Notes under the pieces: generated by a model | What the model saw: only the letters and a program-made list of their open reading frames with translations | The model's database searches: none | Told to the model about the DNA's origin: nothing | In this document: positions 45,132 through 55,024 of the stretch, one piece after another | How positions within the stretch are numbered: the first letter of the stretch is position 1 | Layout: every line of letters begins with the position of its first letter | Assembly (NCBI GenBank): GCA_963764465.1 | Contig: CAVXSO010000001.1 | Coordinates: 372,001 to 436,000 of the forward strand | Source: JAJXXT01 sp963764465 | Lineage (GTDB): Bacteria; Pseudomonadota; Alphaproteobacteria; Acetobacterales; Acetobacteraceae | Reading direction: 5' to 3' | DNA length: 64,000 bases | Position numbers and translations under genes: made by a program

Positions 45132-46255
45132 GCGTCGCGCTCGACGCGCTGGTCGTCGGCGGCGGGCTGCATGGGCTCTCTGCCGCGCTGCATCTCGCGC
45201 GCGCCGGGCGACGCGTGGCCATCGTCGAGCGCGCGTGGGTGGGGCGGCACGCCTCGGGTGCCACGGCCGCGGGGGTGCGCACGCTGAACCGCGATCCCGC
45301 CGAGATCCCGATCTCACTCGAATCCATGGACATGTGGCACCGCATCGAAAGCATCGTCGGTGCCGATTGCGGGTTTCATGCCCATGGCCAGATGCAGATC
45401 GCCGAGCGCCCGGGCGATGTTGCGAAACTGGAACGTCGTCTTGCCGTCGCGTGCCAGGCCGGCTACACGCACGAGGAGCTGATCGACCGCGACGAGCTGC
45501 TACGCCTGGTGCCGACGCTGGCACCGCACTGCGCCGCCGCGCTCGTCGCCCGCAACGACGGTGCCGCTGATCCGCACAAGACGCTCGCTGCCTTCCGCCG
45601 CGCCGCCGAGGCCGCGGGTGTGGCGATTCTCGAGGGCACCGGCGTGCTTGGCATCGAGCGCAAGCGGGCCGACTGGCTCGTGCGCACGAGCGCCCGCGAT
45701 TTCACCGTGCCCGCCATCGTCAACGCCGCCGGCGCGTGGGGCGGCCGGATCGCGGCGATGGTCGGCGACGACATCCGCCTGGGCGTCAAGGCCTCGATGA
45801 TGATCGTGACGGAGCGCATTGGGCCGTTGCTCAAGCCTGTCGTGAGCGCCGTGGGCCGGCCGCTGTCGTTCAAGCAGTCGAACCAGGGCACGCTGGTGAT
45901 CGGCGGCGGGCTGCAGGGCAGTGCGGATATCGACACCCAGCGCAGCACGGTCAATTTCCAGGAACTCGCCCGCGGCGCGCGCGCGGCGACCGACCTGTTC
46001 CCCTCCATCCGCCTGGTGCGGATCGTGCGCGCCTGGACTGGCATCGAGGCCAAGACAGAGGATCTGCTGCCCGTCATCGGCCCATCGCCGAACGCGCCGG
46101 GCATGTTCCATGCCTTCGGCTATTCTGGCCACGGCTTCCAGCTCGTGCCCGTCGTCGGTGCCATCATCGCGGACCTCGTCGTGCATGGCGGCACCAACCG
46201 CAACATCGCGGGCCTCGCGCCGGAGCGACTCACGACACGACGGGAAACAGCATGA
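45128..46255 (+). CDS. FAD-dependent oxidoreductase, beta-type subunit 2
   Basis: 375 residues from a TTG start that overlaps the alpha stop as TTGA. FAD motif VVGGGLHGLSAALHLARAG starts at residue 8. VGRHASGATAAGVRTLNRDPAEIP and FHAFGYSGHGFQLVPVVG are close to the beta subunit at 51538, closer than to the beta subunit at 42348. This gives module 1 two different beta subunits with one alpha and one gamma. It may give the complex a second substrate, or be a separate DAO-type enzyme. Confidence 0.9.
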   Translation: MSVALDALVVGGGLHGLSAALHLARAGRRVAIVERAWVGRHASGATAAGVRTLNRDPAEIPISLESMDMWHRIESIVGADCGFHAHGQMQIAERPGDVAKLERRLAVACQAGYTHEELIDRDELLRLVPTLAPHCAAALVARNDGAADPHKTLAAFRRAAEAAGVAILEGTGVLGIERKRADWLVRTSARDFTVPAIVNAAGAWGGRIAAMVGDDIRLGVKASMMIVTERIGPLLKPVVSAVGRPLSFKQSNQGTLVIGGGLQGSADIDTQRSTVNFQELARGARAATDLFPSIRLVRIVRAWTGIEAKTEDLLPVIGPSPNAPGMFHAFGYSGHGFQLVPVVGAIIADLVVHGGTNRNIAGLAPERLTTRRETA

Positions 46256-46330
46256 GGCCTACGCGGCAGCACGGCCCGGCGATTGCGACAAGGCTGGGCA
46301 TCGCACCTCGCCGCCGGCAGAAGGTTTGAC

Positions 46331-46342
46331 GTTTCACGAAAC
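46331..46342. promoter_or_regulatory. Short palindrome GTTTCACGAAAC before the binding-protein gene
   Basis: A perfect 5-2-5 dyad 20 bp upstream of the 46363 ATG, in the 107-bp gap after the dehydrogenase module. It could be an operator for the importer, perhaps for the LysR at 48665, or a small RNA hairpin near the ribosome-binding site (GGGAG at 46350). Confidence 0.3.
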
Positions 46343-46362
46343 CATAACAGGGAGTTAGAAAA

Positions 46363-47196
46363 ATGGCCGAAAAATCCTGGTCGAACCCGCAGCGCCGCGA
46401 TGTGCTGAAATCGATGTTGCTCGCCGCGCCGGCACTCGCCGTTCCCTCGCTCGCCCATGCCGCCGGCCTCACGCTGGCGGACATCAAGAAATCCGGCACG
46501 TTCCGCGTCGCCATGGCGCTCAATCCGCCGATGGTTCTGCAGAAGGTCAGCGGTGAGTGGTACAGCTTCAACCCCGACCTCGTGCGTCTGCTCGCCAAGA
46601 GCTGGGGTGTAAAGGTCGAGTTCGTCCCCACCACCTGGGACGTGATCGTACCTGGCCTGCTTGCCCACAAATACGACATGATCGGCGCCTCGATCTCGGC
46701 CACCGCGCTGCGCAAGCAGGTGATAAACTTCAGCGATCCCTACTTCATGGCCGGCCAGGTCTTCGTCGTGAACAAGAACAATCCGAAGCACCTCGACTCG
46801 ATCGACGCGCTGAACAAATCCTCCGTCACGGTCGCCTACACGCAAAGCTCGATCGAGGGAGAGATCGTCCATAAGCTGCTGCCCAACGCGGGCAATCGCG
46901 CGCTGACCAGTTCTTCGGTCGGCGACATGATCGCCGAAATCGAATCCGGCCGGTCGGACGCCTTCGCGATCGTGTCCATTCTGCGCGAGCCGATCCTCGC
47001 CAAATTCCCGTGGGCGGCAACGGTGCCGGCAAACGATACCGGGGTGAACCCGACGCCCGTTGCCTGGGGAATTCGCAAGGAGGATACAGACCTCCTGGAA
47101 GCGGTGAACGTTTTCCTCGCCAAGGTCATCAAGGACGGCACCGTGGCGGCGATGCTGAAGCAAGACGTCACCCCCACCAACGCCGGCCTGGGTTAA
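46363..47196 (+). CDS. Polar amino-acid ABC importer, periplasmic binding protein
   Basis: 277 residues, SBP_bac_3 family. The leader NPQRRDVLKSMLLAAPALAVPSLAHAAG looks twin-arginine-like, with cleavage near residue 33. Core motifs are DIKKSGTFRVAMALNPPM, FNPDLVRLLAKSWGVKVEFV and HKYDMIGASISATALRKQVINF. It precedes a single permease gene and an ATPase gene and lies between two dehydrogenase modules, so it probably imports their substrate. Confidence 0.94.
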   Translation: MAEKSWSNPQRRDVLKSMLLAAPALAVPSLAHAAGLTLADIKKSGTFRVAMALNPPMVLQKVSGEWYSFNPDLVRLLAKSWGVKVEFVPTTWDVIVPGLLAHKYDMIGASISATALRKQVINFSDPYFMAGQVFVVNKNNPKHLDSIDALNKSSVTVAYTQSSIEGEIVHKLLPNAGNRALTSSSVGDMIAEIESGRSDAFAIVSILREPILAKFPWAATVPANDTGVNPTPVAWGIRKEDTDLLEAVNVFLAKVIKDGTVAAMLKQDVTPTNAGLG

Positions 47197-47199
47197 GTC

Positions 47200-47873
47200 T
47201 TGGTCGGGTTCCATTACGACTGGGAGTGGGGCGTCGTCCTGAATGGGCCGACGCTCCACAGCTTCGCGATCGGCATTGGCGTGACCGCGGCGGTGTCGGC
47301 GGGGGGCCTGGCGACCGGAATCGCGCTCGGCCTCGCGACCGCCGTGCCGCGCGCGGCCAAGGTGCCGGTGCTGTCGCAGCTCGTGCACGTCTATGTGGAT
47401 TTCTTCCGGACCACACCGATCCTCGTGCAGCTGATCTGGATGTTCTACGTGCTGCCGGTGCTGCTCGGCATCAATCTCTCGGCCTTCGTCGCCGGCACGC
47501 TCACCATTGGGCTGAACAGCGGCGCCTTCCTGTCGGAGATCTTTCGCGGCGGCGTGGTCTCGGTCGGCCAGGGCCAGCGTGACGCCGCCCAGATGCTCGG
47601 GTTGAGCCGCATGCAGGCGCTCGTCTATGTGGTGATGCCGCAGGCGCTGCGCCGCGTGCTGCCGGCGCTGGTCAACGTCTTCATCGCGGTGGTGAAGGAT
47701 TCCTCGCTGGTCTCCATCATCGCGGTCGCCGACATTACCTATCGCGCGGAATCCGCCGTGGCCCTGACCTATCGTCCGTTCGAGTTCTACACCGCGCTCG
47801 CCGTGCTCTACTTCGTGCTGACCTATCCATTCTCCTTTCTCTCGGCCGCGGTGGAAAGGCGCTTTCACGTCAC

Positions 47874-47877
<4 letters not shown>
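47200..47877 (+). CDS. Polar amino-acid ABC importer permease
   Basis: 225 residues from a TTG start 3 bp after the binding-protein stop. Five or so membrane helices with VYVDFFRTTPILVQLIWMFYVLP and coupling loop GQRDAAQMLGLSRMQALVYVVMPQAL. It is the only permease of the set, so it should homodimerise as in GlnP-type systems. The gene overlaps the ATPase ATG by 4 bp. Confidence 0.93.
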
Positions 47878-48632
<755 letters not shown>

Positions 48633-48664
48633 TGCCGTGCCGCCACCCTGAAGCGGGATGGATC

Positions 48665-49660
48665 TCAACCGCCGGAGGTTCCAGCTGCCCGGCGCGTGGC
48701 CCGGCTCGGCCGCTGCCTCGGTCCGGACCTTCGCGAGCCGTTTGCCGCACCGCCCGCGGCCTCCCGCAAGATCCGTTCCGCTGTCTTCCGCGTCTCCTGC
48801 AGGTAGTCCTCCACAAGGTGGGCGTTGCGGGTCTCCCGACTGCGGCAGAGCTGGAAGTCGAACGGAATTTCGGGCTCGAAGCGTCGCACCACCAGCCGGT
48901 TCTGAAAGCCGCTGATCATCAGCGGGTGCACCAGCGAGACGCCGAGCCCCGCCGCCACGAACTCGCACAAGGTCGGGGCGACCGTGGCGACGAGCGCGAT
49001 ATTCGATCGGGTTTGGTGGGTGGCCACCAGGGAGTCGACCCGTTGCCCGGTGAAGCTTTCGCGGTCAAAGGAGACAAATGGCGTATCGTCCAGATCCGCC
49101 GGCCCGATAACACGCTTGGCCGTGAGCCTGTGGCCCGGCGGCATAATGCACACCAGCGGATGTCGCAGCAGCAATTCACTGATGATGTAGGGGTTGTCGA
49201 TCCGCGAACTGACCAGCGCCACATCGAGCTTGCGCGTCACCAGTTGCTCGGCAAGCCATTGCGAGCTCCGCGATTCGATCGAGCAGAACACATTGTTGTG
49301 GCGCTTCAGAAAGCCCATGGTCGCTTCCTGCACGAATCTCCCCGACAGCGCCGGCAGGACGCCCACAGTCAGCCGCCCCTGTTCTTCCCGGCGGATGGCA
49401 TCGACGGCGTTCTCGATCTGCTGCACGCCGCTGAAGATGCGGTCGATCTCGTGGTAGAAGCGCATGCCGCGCTCGGTCGCCGCGAGCCGCCCCTTGACTC
49501 GGTCGAACAGCCTGAGATCCGCATCCGCTTCCAGATGCGCGATCAGCTTGCTCATCGCCGGCTGCGACACGTTGAGGATGCTGGCCGCCCGGCTCACCGT
49601 GCCGTGCTCTATCACCGCCTTGAACGCCTCGATCTGCCTGAGGTTGAGACGGCGCCGCAC
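48665..49660 (-). CDS. LysR-family regulator
   Basis: 331 residues from a GTG preceded by GGAG at 7 bp; the LysR N-terminus follows at once (LNLRQIEAFKAVIEHGTVSRAASILNVSQPAMSKLIAHLE). The effector domain includes LTVGVLPALSGRFVQE, ALVSSRIDN and AAGLGVSLVHPLM. It resembles OccR/NocR-type regulators of opine catabolism in overall style (impression only). Being divergent from gamma-2 and convergent with the importer, it probably controls both dehydrogenase modules or the importer. The last 25 residues are a basic low-complexity tail. Confidence 0.9.
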   Translation of the reverse strand: MRRRLNLRQIEAFKAVIEHGTVSRAASILNVSQPAMSKLIAHLEADADLRLFDRVKGRLAATERGMRFYHEIDRIFSGVQQIENAVDAIRREEQGRLTVGVLPALSGRFVQEATMGFLKRHNNVFCSIESRSSQWLAEQLVTRKLDVALVSSRIDNPYIISELLLRHPLVCIMPPGHRLTAKRVIGPADLDDTPFVSFDRESFTGQRVDSLVATHQTRSNIALVATVAPTLCEFVAAGLGVSLVHPLMISGFQNRLVVRRFEPEIPFDFQLCRSRETRNAHLVEDYLQETRKTAERILREAAGGAANGSRRSGPRQRPSRATRRAAGTSGG

Positions 49661-49829
49661 GCATAACTCCAGGGAATGCACGAGCCAGAAGGACGACCTT
49701 GATGAATATAGCACCAGCACCTGGCCCCGGCGTCAATGCGCGCGCGGCCGCGAGCCACGGCGCCGCCGCAATGTTCTTGCTGGGCCCGCCAATTCGCCGC
49801 CGTCTCGTTTCTGCCGGCAGCGGAACGCA

Positions 49830-50120
49830 ATGATGTTCCGCAGACTGCGTTCGCCAGCCAGCGAGGTGACCATTCATGTCGATGGCAAGAAGGTACAGGC
49901 CGCCGCCGGCGAGAGCGTGGCCGCCGCGATGCTGGCGGCAGGCTTCATCGCCTTCCGCGCCTCCGCGGTGAGCGCGTCGGCGCGAGCACCGCATTGCATG
50001 ATCGGCAACTGCTTCGAATGCCTGGTGGAAATCGACGGCATGCCGGACCAGCAAGCCTGCCTCACCACGGTCGTGGAGGGCATGCAGGTGCGCCGTCAGC
50101 TGAAAGGGCAGGGCGCATGA
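49830..50120 (+). CDS. [2Fe-2S] gamma-type subunit 2 (HcnA-like, Fer2_4)
   Basis: 96 residues with the same C-x4-C-x2-C-x12-C layout as the protein at 43447 (HCMIGNCFEC...QAC). It begins with tandem ATGs; the second (49833) is an equally good start. It overlaps the next gene by 4 bp. Divergent from the LysR gene, with a 169-bp promoter region between them. Confidence 0.92.
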   Translation: MMFRRLRSPASEVTIHVDGKKVQAAAGESVAAAMLAAGFIAFRASAVSASARAPHCMIGNCFECLVEIDGMPDQQACLTTVVEGMQVRRQLKGQGA

Positions 50121-51541
50121 GCAATGAGCATCGGGATCTGGCGATTATCGGCGCCGGCCCCGCCGGTATGGCGGCGGCGATCACCGCAGCGGAATTGGGT
50201 CTGGACACCGTGCTGCTGGACGAGCAGCGCGCGGCCGGCGGGCAGATCTACCGCAACGTCGAGGAACTCGAACGCAGTGGCGAGCTGCGCACGCTCGGCA
50301 AGGAATACGAACGCGGCGCGGAGCTTGCGCGCGCGCTTCACGAGAGCGCCGCCGCGTATCGGCCGGACAGCATCGTCTGGCAGGCGTCGCCGGATGGGCG
50401 CATCGGCCTGACGGCGCCGGATGGCGCGCGCGTGATGCATGCACGCCGCATCCTGCTGGCAACCGGCGCGATGGAACGGCCGGTCCCGGTTCCCGGTTGG
50501 ACGCTGCCTTGCGTGATGGGCGTCGGCGCGGTGCAGACGCTGCTCAAGGCCTCCGGCATCGTGCCGGACGTGCCGGTGGTGATCGCCGGATCGGGGCCGC
50601 TGATCTACCTGGTGGCGCTGCAACTGGCGCGCGCGGGCTGCACCATCGCCGCCCTGTTGGTCACCACGCCAGCCTCGCGCATCGCCGGCGCGTTGAAGGA
50701 GTTGCCGCGCGCGCTGCTCGCTGGACGCGACCTTCTAAAAGGCCTTGGCTGGATGAACGAGGTTCGCCATTTGGGCATTCCGCTCACCAACGGCGTATCC
50801 GGCTTGCGCATCGAGGGCGGCGATCGCGCCGAGGCCATCTCGTATGAGGTGGATGGCGCGCGCCATCGTCTCGCCGCGGGGCTCGTGTTGCTGCACGAAG
50901 GTGTGATCCCTAACATCCAGCTCAGCCTGTCCACACGCTGCCGGCATGTCTGGGACGAGGCGCAGCTTTGCTGGCGGCCCGACACGGATGAATTTGGCGC
51001 CACCTCGGAGGAGCGCATCGCCGTCGCGGGCGACGGTGCCGGCATCCTCGGCGCACAGGCCGCGGAAAATCTGGGCCGTCTCGCAGCCATCGATGCCGCG
51101 TTCCGTCTCGGCCGCATCGATGCGGCCGAGCGCGACCGCCGCGCCAGGCCCGAGCGCGCTGAGCTCGCGCGGCGCAGTCGTATCCGTCCGCTCCTCGACC
51201 GGCTGTTCCAGCCCCTGGTGGAAAGCCTGACCCCCGCGGCTGCCGACACGATCGTATGCCGTTGCGAGGAGGTAACGGTTGCGCAGATGCAGGACGCCGC
51301 GCGGCTCGGCGGCGAGGATCCCAACCGCGCCAAGGTCTTCACCCGCTGCGGCATGGGGCCGTGCCAGGGACGCCTGTGCGGCCCCACTGTCGCCGCGCTG
51401 ATCGCGCGCGAGACCGGGCACAGCATCCAGGAGGTCGGCACCTATCGCATCCGTGTTCCCGTGCGCCCGATCCCCCTGATGGCGCTCGCGGAACTTGCGG
51501 GCGAGGAGGAAGGCCTGCCGCCGGGGGAGAGCACGCTGTGA
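50117..51541 (+). CDS. FAD/NAD-type alpha subunit 2 with C-terminal BFD-like [2Fe-2S] domain
   Basis: 474 residues, a clear paralogue of the protein at 43737. FAD motif IIGAGPAGMAAAITAAELG, GGQIYRNVEELE, second nucleotide motif IAGSGPLIYLVALQL, then GDGAGILGAQAAENLG. The C-terminal cluster site C-x-C-x32-C-x4-C is complete (CRCEEVT ... GPCQGRLC). It overlaps gamma-2 upstream and beta-3 downstream by 4 bp each. Confidence 0.93.
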   Translation: MSNEHRDLAIIGAGPAGMAAAITAAELGLDTVLLDEQRAAGGQIYRNVEELERSGELRTLGKEYERGAELARALHESAAAYRPDSIVWQASPDGRIGLTAPDGARVMHARRILLATGAMERPVPVPGWTLPCVMGVGAVQTLLKASGIVPDVPVVIAGSGPLIYLVALQLARAGCTIAALLVTTPASRIAGALKELPRALLAGRDLLKGLGWMNEVRHLGIPLTNGVSGLRIEGGDRAEAISYEVDGARHRLAAGLVLLHEGVIPNIQLSLSTRCRHVWDEAQLCWRPDTDEFGATSEERIAVAGDGAGILGAQAAENLGRLAAIDAAFRLGRIDAAERDRRARPERAELARRSRIRPLLDRLFQPLVESLTPAAADTIVCRCEEVTVAQMQDAARLGGEDPNRAKVFTRCGMGPCQGRLCGPTVAALIARETGHSIQEVGTYRIRVPVRPIPLMALAELAGEEEGLPPGESTL

Positions 51542-52668
51542 GCACCAGGGACACCGATGCCATCGTGATCGGCGGCGGGTTGCACGGAACCTCCACCGCG
51601 CTGCATCTGGCGCAGAAGGGCATGCGGCCGATCGTTATCGAGAAAAACTCGGTCGGCCGTCACGCCTCGGGCGTGAACGCCGGCGGCGTGCGCCAGTTGC
51701 TGCGCGATCCCGCCGAGATTCCGCTTTCCATCGCCGCGATGGATCGCTGGCTCGATCTCGAAAGCCTGCTCGGCCGGCACGCCTCAATGTGCGAGTTCGT
51801 CGGCCATATCGGCCAGGTTGCAGTCGCCGAGACCGCGGAGGACATGCGCAAGCTGGAGGCCCGCGCGGCGGAGGTGCGCAGTCGCGGCTGGACGCACGAG
51901 GAGCTGATCGACCGACAGGAGCTGCGTCGCCTGCTCCCCGCGGTCGCGGATCATTGCGTCGGCGGACTGGTCTCGCGCCGCGACGGCCAGGCAACACCCT
52001 ATCTCACCAGCCAGGCCTTCAGGCTGCGCGCCATCGAGCTCGGCGTGCGCTTCGTTGAAGGCGTGCGCGTGACCGGGCTCGAGCATGGCGCGCGCTGGAA
52101 CGTGCTGACCTCGGCCGGCGCCTTCACCGGCGACATCCTGGTCAATTGCGGCGGCGCCTGGGGCTGGCAGGCGGCCGAGCTGGTGGGCGAGACATTGCCG
52201 CGTGGGCACTTCGCCGCGACGATGATGGTCACCGGTCGCATGCAGGCCTTCGTCACCCCGGTCGTCATCGGCACCGGCCGCCAGCTCTCCTTCAAGCAGA
52301 CGGCGAACGGCACGGTCGTCATCGGCGGCGGTATCCTCGGTATCGCGGACCTCGCGAAGGAGACCGCCGATCCCGTTGCGGAACGTCTGCGCGTCAGCGC
52401 CGAGACCTGCTCGATCCTGTTCCCGATCATGCGCCGCGCCAGCATCGTCCGCGCCTGGGCCGGGCTGGAGGCGCGCATGCCGGACCAGATACCGGTGATC
52501 GGCCCAAGCCAGACCGCGCCGAACATGTGGCACGCCTTCGGCTACTCCGGGCACGGGTTCCAGCTCGCGCCGATCGTCGGCTCGCTGCTGGCTGATCTGA
52601 TCGTCGATGGCAAGAGCCCGCTGCCGCTCGATGCCTTCCGGCCGGGTCGGTTCAACGAGGCGATTTAG
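51538..52668 (+). CDS. FAD-dependent oxidoreductase, beta-type subunit 3
   Basis: 376 residues from a GTG that overlaps the alpha stop (GTGA). FAD motif VIGGGLHGTSTALHLAQKG at about 9-27; VGRHASGVNAGGVRQLLRDPAEIPL and WHAFGYSGHGFQLAPIVG strongly parallel the beta subunit at 45128. It completes the gamma-alpha-beta module 2. The substrate is likely a secondary amino acid or opine. It is the last gene before the insertion-sequence scar. Confidence 0.92.
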   Translation: MSTRDTDAIVIGGGLHGTSTALHLAQKGMRPIVIEKNSVGRHASGVNAGGVRQLLRDPAEIPLSIAAMDRWLDLESLLGRHASMCEFVGHIGQVAVAETAEDMRKLEARAAEVRSRGWTHEELIDRQELRRLLPAVADHCVGGLVSRRDGQATPYLTSQAFRLRAIELGVRFVEGVRVTGLEHGARWNVLTSAGAFTGDILVNCGGAWGWQAAELVGETLPRGHFAATMMVTGRMQAFVTPVVIGTGRQLSFKQTANGTVVIGGGILGIADLAKETADPVAERLRVSAETCSILFPIMRRASIVRAWAGLEARMPDQIPVIGPSQTAPNMWHAFGYSGHGFQLAPIVGSLLADLIVDGKSPLPLDAFRPGRFNEAI

Positions 52669-52944
52669 CAGATCGATTCGATGTCGGCATCATCGCCCGC
52701 CGGATAGCCGGCAGGTCGTGGAATCCGCTGGTTTTCTGGGACCGCTGGCCACGGGCGCATATCCGCGCACCGTCCTTCGTGGCGGTTGCGGTCTTGCCGG
52801 GCATCGCAGGCGCCGGTGGACCGGCACGCGAGACGAGGTCGATCGCGCGTTGCAGCTCGACTGTGTTCCCGGCCACACGCTGGTCCGTCAGCAACGAAAC
52901 CGGGTTGGAGACGGAGATCGCCGCGGCCACCTGTGAATATGCAT
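52669..52944. other. Non-coding stretch between dehydrogenase module and IS scar
   Basis: No gene is recognised between the beta-3 stop and the inverted-repeat element. Reading frames here are short and lack family features. There is no clear terminator hairpin. The sequence is probably remodelled by past insertions. Confidence 0.4.
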
Positions 52945-53101
52945 CGAAGTGGACCCCGGGGCGAAACTCGGGGACCGCCTTGAAATATCGGAAGAAGACG
53001 GTGAGAGCCCGGGATCTCGATCGACGCCGATCGGCCCCCCAACAGTGTTCTCTGCTGGCACATCAGTGAGTTGAACACGGTTAGGCCAGGGGTCCACTTC
53101 G
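52945..53101. repeat. 157-bp segment bounded by perfect 13-bp inverted repeats
   Basis: CGAAGTGGACCCC at 52945-52957 is exactly inverted as GGGGTCCACTTCG at 53089-53101. The 131 bp between have no gene. The right repeat directly abuts the truncated IS3-type transposase. This is either a MITE-like element or the two ends left by deletion of a larger insertion sequence. No target duplication was recognised. Confidence 0.6.
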
Positions 53102-53506
53102 GTGCTGATCCACAGCTTCGAGGCGCTTGAGCCGATCCGTCAGGGCGTGCGGCAGCATTTCGGCGCCTTCGCCAAGGACTTCGCGGGCGGCCTGAGCGTG
53201 CGCCACGACCACAGCTCGCAATACATGTCCGACGCGTTCCAGAGCGAACTGCGCTTCCTCGGCATCGAGAGCTCGCCCGCTTTCGTGCGGGCGCCCGAAG
53301 GCAATGGCTGTGCCGAGCGTTTCATTCGCTCGCTCAAGGAGAACCTGCTGTGGGTGAGGACATTCGAAACGGTCGAGGAACTCCGCCTCGCGCTGCTCGC
53401 GTTCCGCGAAACCTACAACACCACTTGGCTGATCGAACGGCACGGCGTCACCACTCCGCAAATCGTCCGCCAAAACCAGCTTCAACCAGCCGCAAGCGTG
53501 GCTAGA
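53102..53506 (+). pseudogene. IS3-family transposase OrfB, 5'-truncated remnant
   Basis: About 135 codons of the C-terminal integrase core are open: GLSVRHDHSSQYMSDAFQSEL (second catalytic Asp), then APEGNGCAERFIRSLKENLLW with the catalytic Glu, and TYNTTWLIERHG. The N-terminal half with the first catalytic Asp is missing: homology stops at the inverted repeat ending at 53101. The 3' end is cut by the IS481 element at 53507. It cannot be active. Confidence 0.9.
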
Positions 53507-54523
53507 TGTTTGATCCCAGGCTTTGATGGAGCAGTCTTCTCACTCGCGTGGAAGGAAGCGCTATGGGCCAGGTTCTTCACGGCAGCGCCACCACGACAGA
53601 GGCGATCCGTCGAGCGATACAGCATAGTCAAGAGAGCCTGAGAGCGCTCGCCAAGCGCCACGGCATCAACGAGAAGACCGTGGCGAAGTGGAAGCGGCGC
53701 AGCTCCGTCGCCGACCTGCCGACCGGGCCGCGAGAGCCGAGATCGACGGTGCTCTCGATCGAGGACGAAGCGATCATCGTTGCATTCCGCAAACACACGC
53801 TGCTGCCGCTCGACGATTGCCTTTACGCACTGCAGTCGACGATCCCCCACCTGACCCGGTCGTCATTGCATCGCTGCCTGCAGCGCCACGGTATCGGCCG
53901 GCTCCCGGATGTCGACGGCGACAAGCCGACAAAGAGGAAGTTCAAGACCTATCCGATCGGCTTCTTCCACATTGACATCGCCGAGGTGCAGACCGCCGAA
54001 GGCAAGCTCTACCTCTTCGTCGCCATCGACCGCACCAGCAAGTTTGCCCTCGTGCAACTGGTCGATCAGGCAACCCGCGTCACGGCGTCCAGCTTCCTGG
54101 AAGCCCTGATCGCCGCCGTCCCCTACAGGATCCACACCATCCTGACCGATAACGGCATCCAATTCCGCTTCGCGCCTCGCTACGCCAACGGTCCCACCGC
54201 GCGATATATGACCCACATGTTCGACATGCGCTGCCGTGAGAACGGCATCGAGCACCGCTTCACCAAGATCAACCATCCGTGGACCAACGGCCAGGTCGAG
54301 CGGATGAACCGGACCATCAAGGATGCCACCGTCCGGCGCTACCATTACGACAACCACCAGCAGTTGCGACGCCGCCTCGGTGACTTCGTCACCGCCTACA
54401 ACTTCGGCCGCAGGCTCAAGACCCTCAAGGGCCTCACCCCCTACGAGTTCATCTGCAAATGCTGGACTTCACAGCCTGAACGAGTCATCCTCAATCCGCT
54501 CCATCAAATGCCTGGACTAAACA
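53507..54523 (+). mobile_element. IS481-family insertion sequence
   Basis: The ends are 23-bp imperfect inverted repeats: left TGTTTGATCCCAGGC... (53507-53529) and right, read inward on minus, TGTTTAGTCCAGGCA... (54523-54501), 17 of 23 identical. The left flank is GCTAGA and the right CCTAAG; IS481 of Bordetella targets NCTAGN, so these fit a diverged 6-bp target duplication. The element sits in the 3' end of the IS3 remnant and holds one full-length transposase. Confidence 0.85.
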
Positions 54524-54528
54524 CCTAA
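53563..54528 (+). CDS. IS481-family transposase
   Basis: 321 residues, apparently intact. An N-terminal helix-turn-helix (AIRRAIQHSQESLRALAKRHG, NEKTVAKWKRR) precedes the integrase core with the DDE triad at Asp138 (FFHIDIAEV), Asp196 (ILTDNG) and Glu246 (GQVERMNRT). MPGLNT ends the protein. The TAA stop (54526-54528) lies just outside the right terminal repeat, in what looks like target-derived sequence. An ATG at 53548 also exists, but the family start MGQVLHGSATTTEA fits 53563. Confidence 0.95.
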   Translation: MGQVLHGSATTTEAIRRAIQHSQESLRALAKRHGINEKTVAKWKRRSSVADLPTGPREPRSTVLSIEDEAIIVAFRKHTLLPLDDCLYALQSTIPHLTRSSLHRCLQRHGIGRLPDVDGDKPTKRKFKTYPIGFFHIDIAEVQTAEGKLYLFVAIDRTSKFALVQLVDQATRVTASSFLEALIAAVPYRIHTILTDNGIQFRFAPRYANGPTARYMTHMFDMRCRENGIEHRFTKINHPWTNGQVERMNRTIKDATVRRYHYDNHQQLRRRLGDFVTAYNFGRRLKTLKGLTPYEFICKCWTSQPERVILNPLHQMPGLNT

Positions 54529-55024
54529 GTGGCGACTTTCGCGCATGTATCGGCGACGCAGCGAACCTGCCAAAAAAACCGGCGGCAGCGACTCTCACCG
54601 CGGAAGTCCCCAAGAACTCCCCGGAGACCGTCTCCGCTAGCGCCGAGCAACCATCGCGACCGCAAAATCCACCGCAAAACGCCGCAGTTTTTGTCTAAAG
54701 CCAACCGTCAAAAAACTAAGCCATAAGAACGGCTTACGCTGGCGGAGCGAACAGTCAGCCGCGAACCTGTCTCTGGGGGAAGTTCCCTGTTTTGCAGGGA
54801 AATAACAGGGACTTTGCGCGTTCGGGGCTTAGATGACCGGCCAAGGTGGTGGTTTCGTGTGCGTTTTCAGACAGTCGGCGGTCTATCTCGTGGCGGAAGG
54901 AACAGGGAATGTTTCGCGGGGAAAAGGGAATTTTCGCGGGCTAGCAGGGAGTTTCCCCATGCAGAGGCAAGGTGGGAGGCCGCCGAGCGCGCGCCGAAGA
55001 AATTCTATGCAGCACCGCGCCGCC
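54529..55024. other. Non-coding region with AACAGGGA-type repeats downstream of IS481
   Basis: About 500 bp without a recognised gene. The first 200 bp are visibly richer in A/T than the rest of the window (for example ccgtcaaaaaactaagccataagaa). The second half holds the repeats described separately. It ends at the stop of the GlxA-like regulator. Confidence 0.6.
54783..54958. repeat. Degenerate AACAGGGA-TTT-GCG repeats with a hairpin
   Basis: Units (A/C)AGGGA followed by a TTT-x-GCG box occur at about 54804, 54901, 54923 and 54944. A hairpin TTCCCTG-TTTTG-CAGGGAA spans 54783-54801. Such repeats are often seen beside insertion sequences in alphaproteobacteria (from memory). The role is unknown; they may be decayed repeat units rather than a protein-coding tail. 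Confidence 0.6.
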
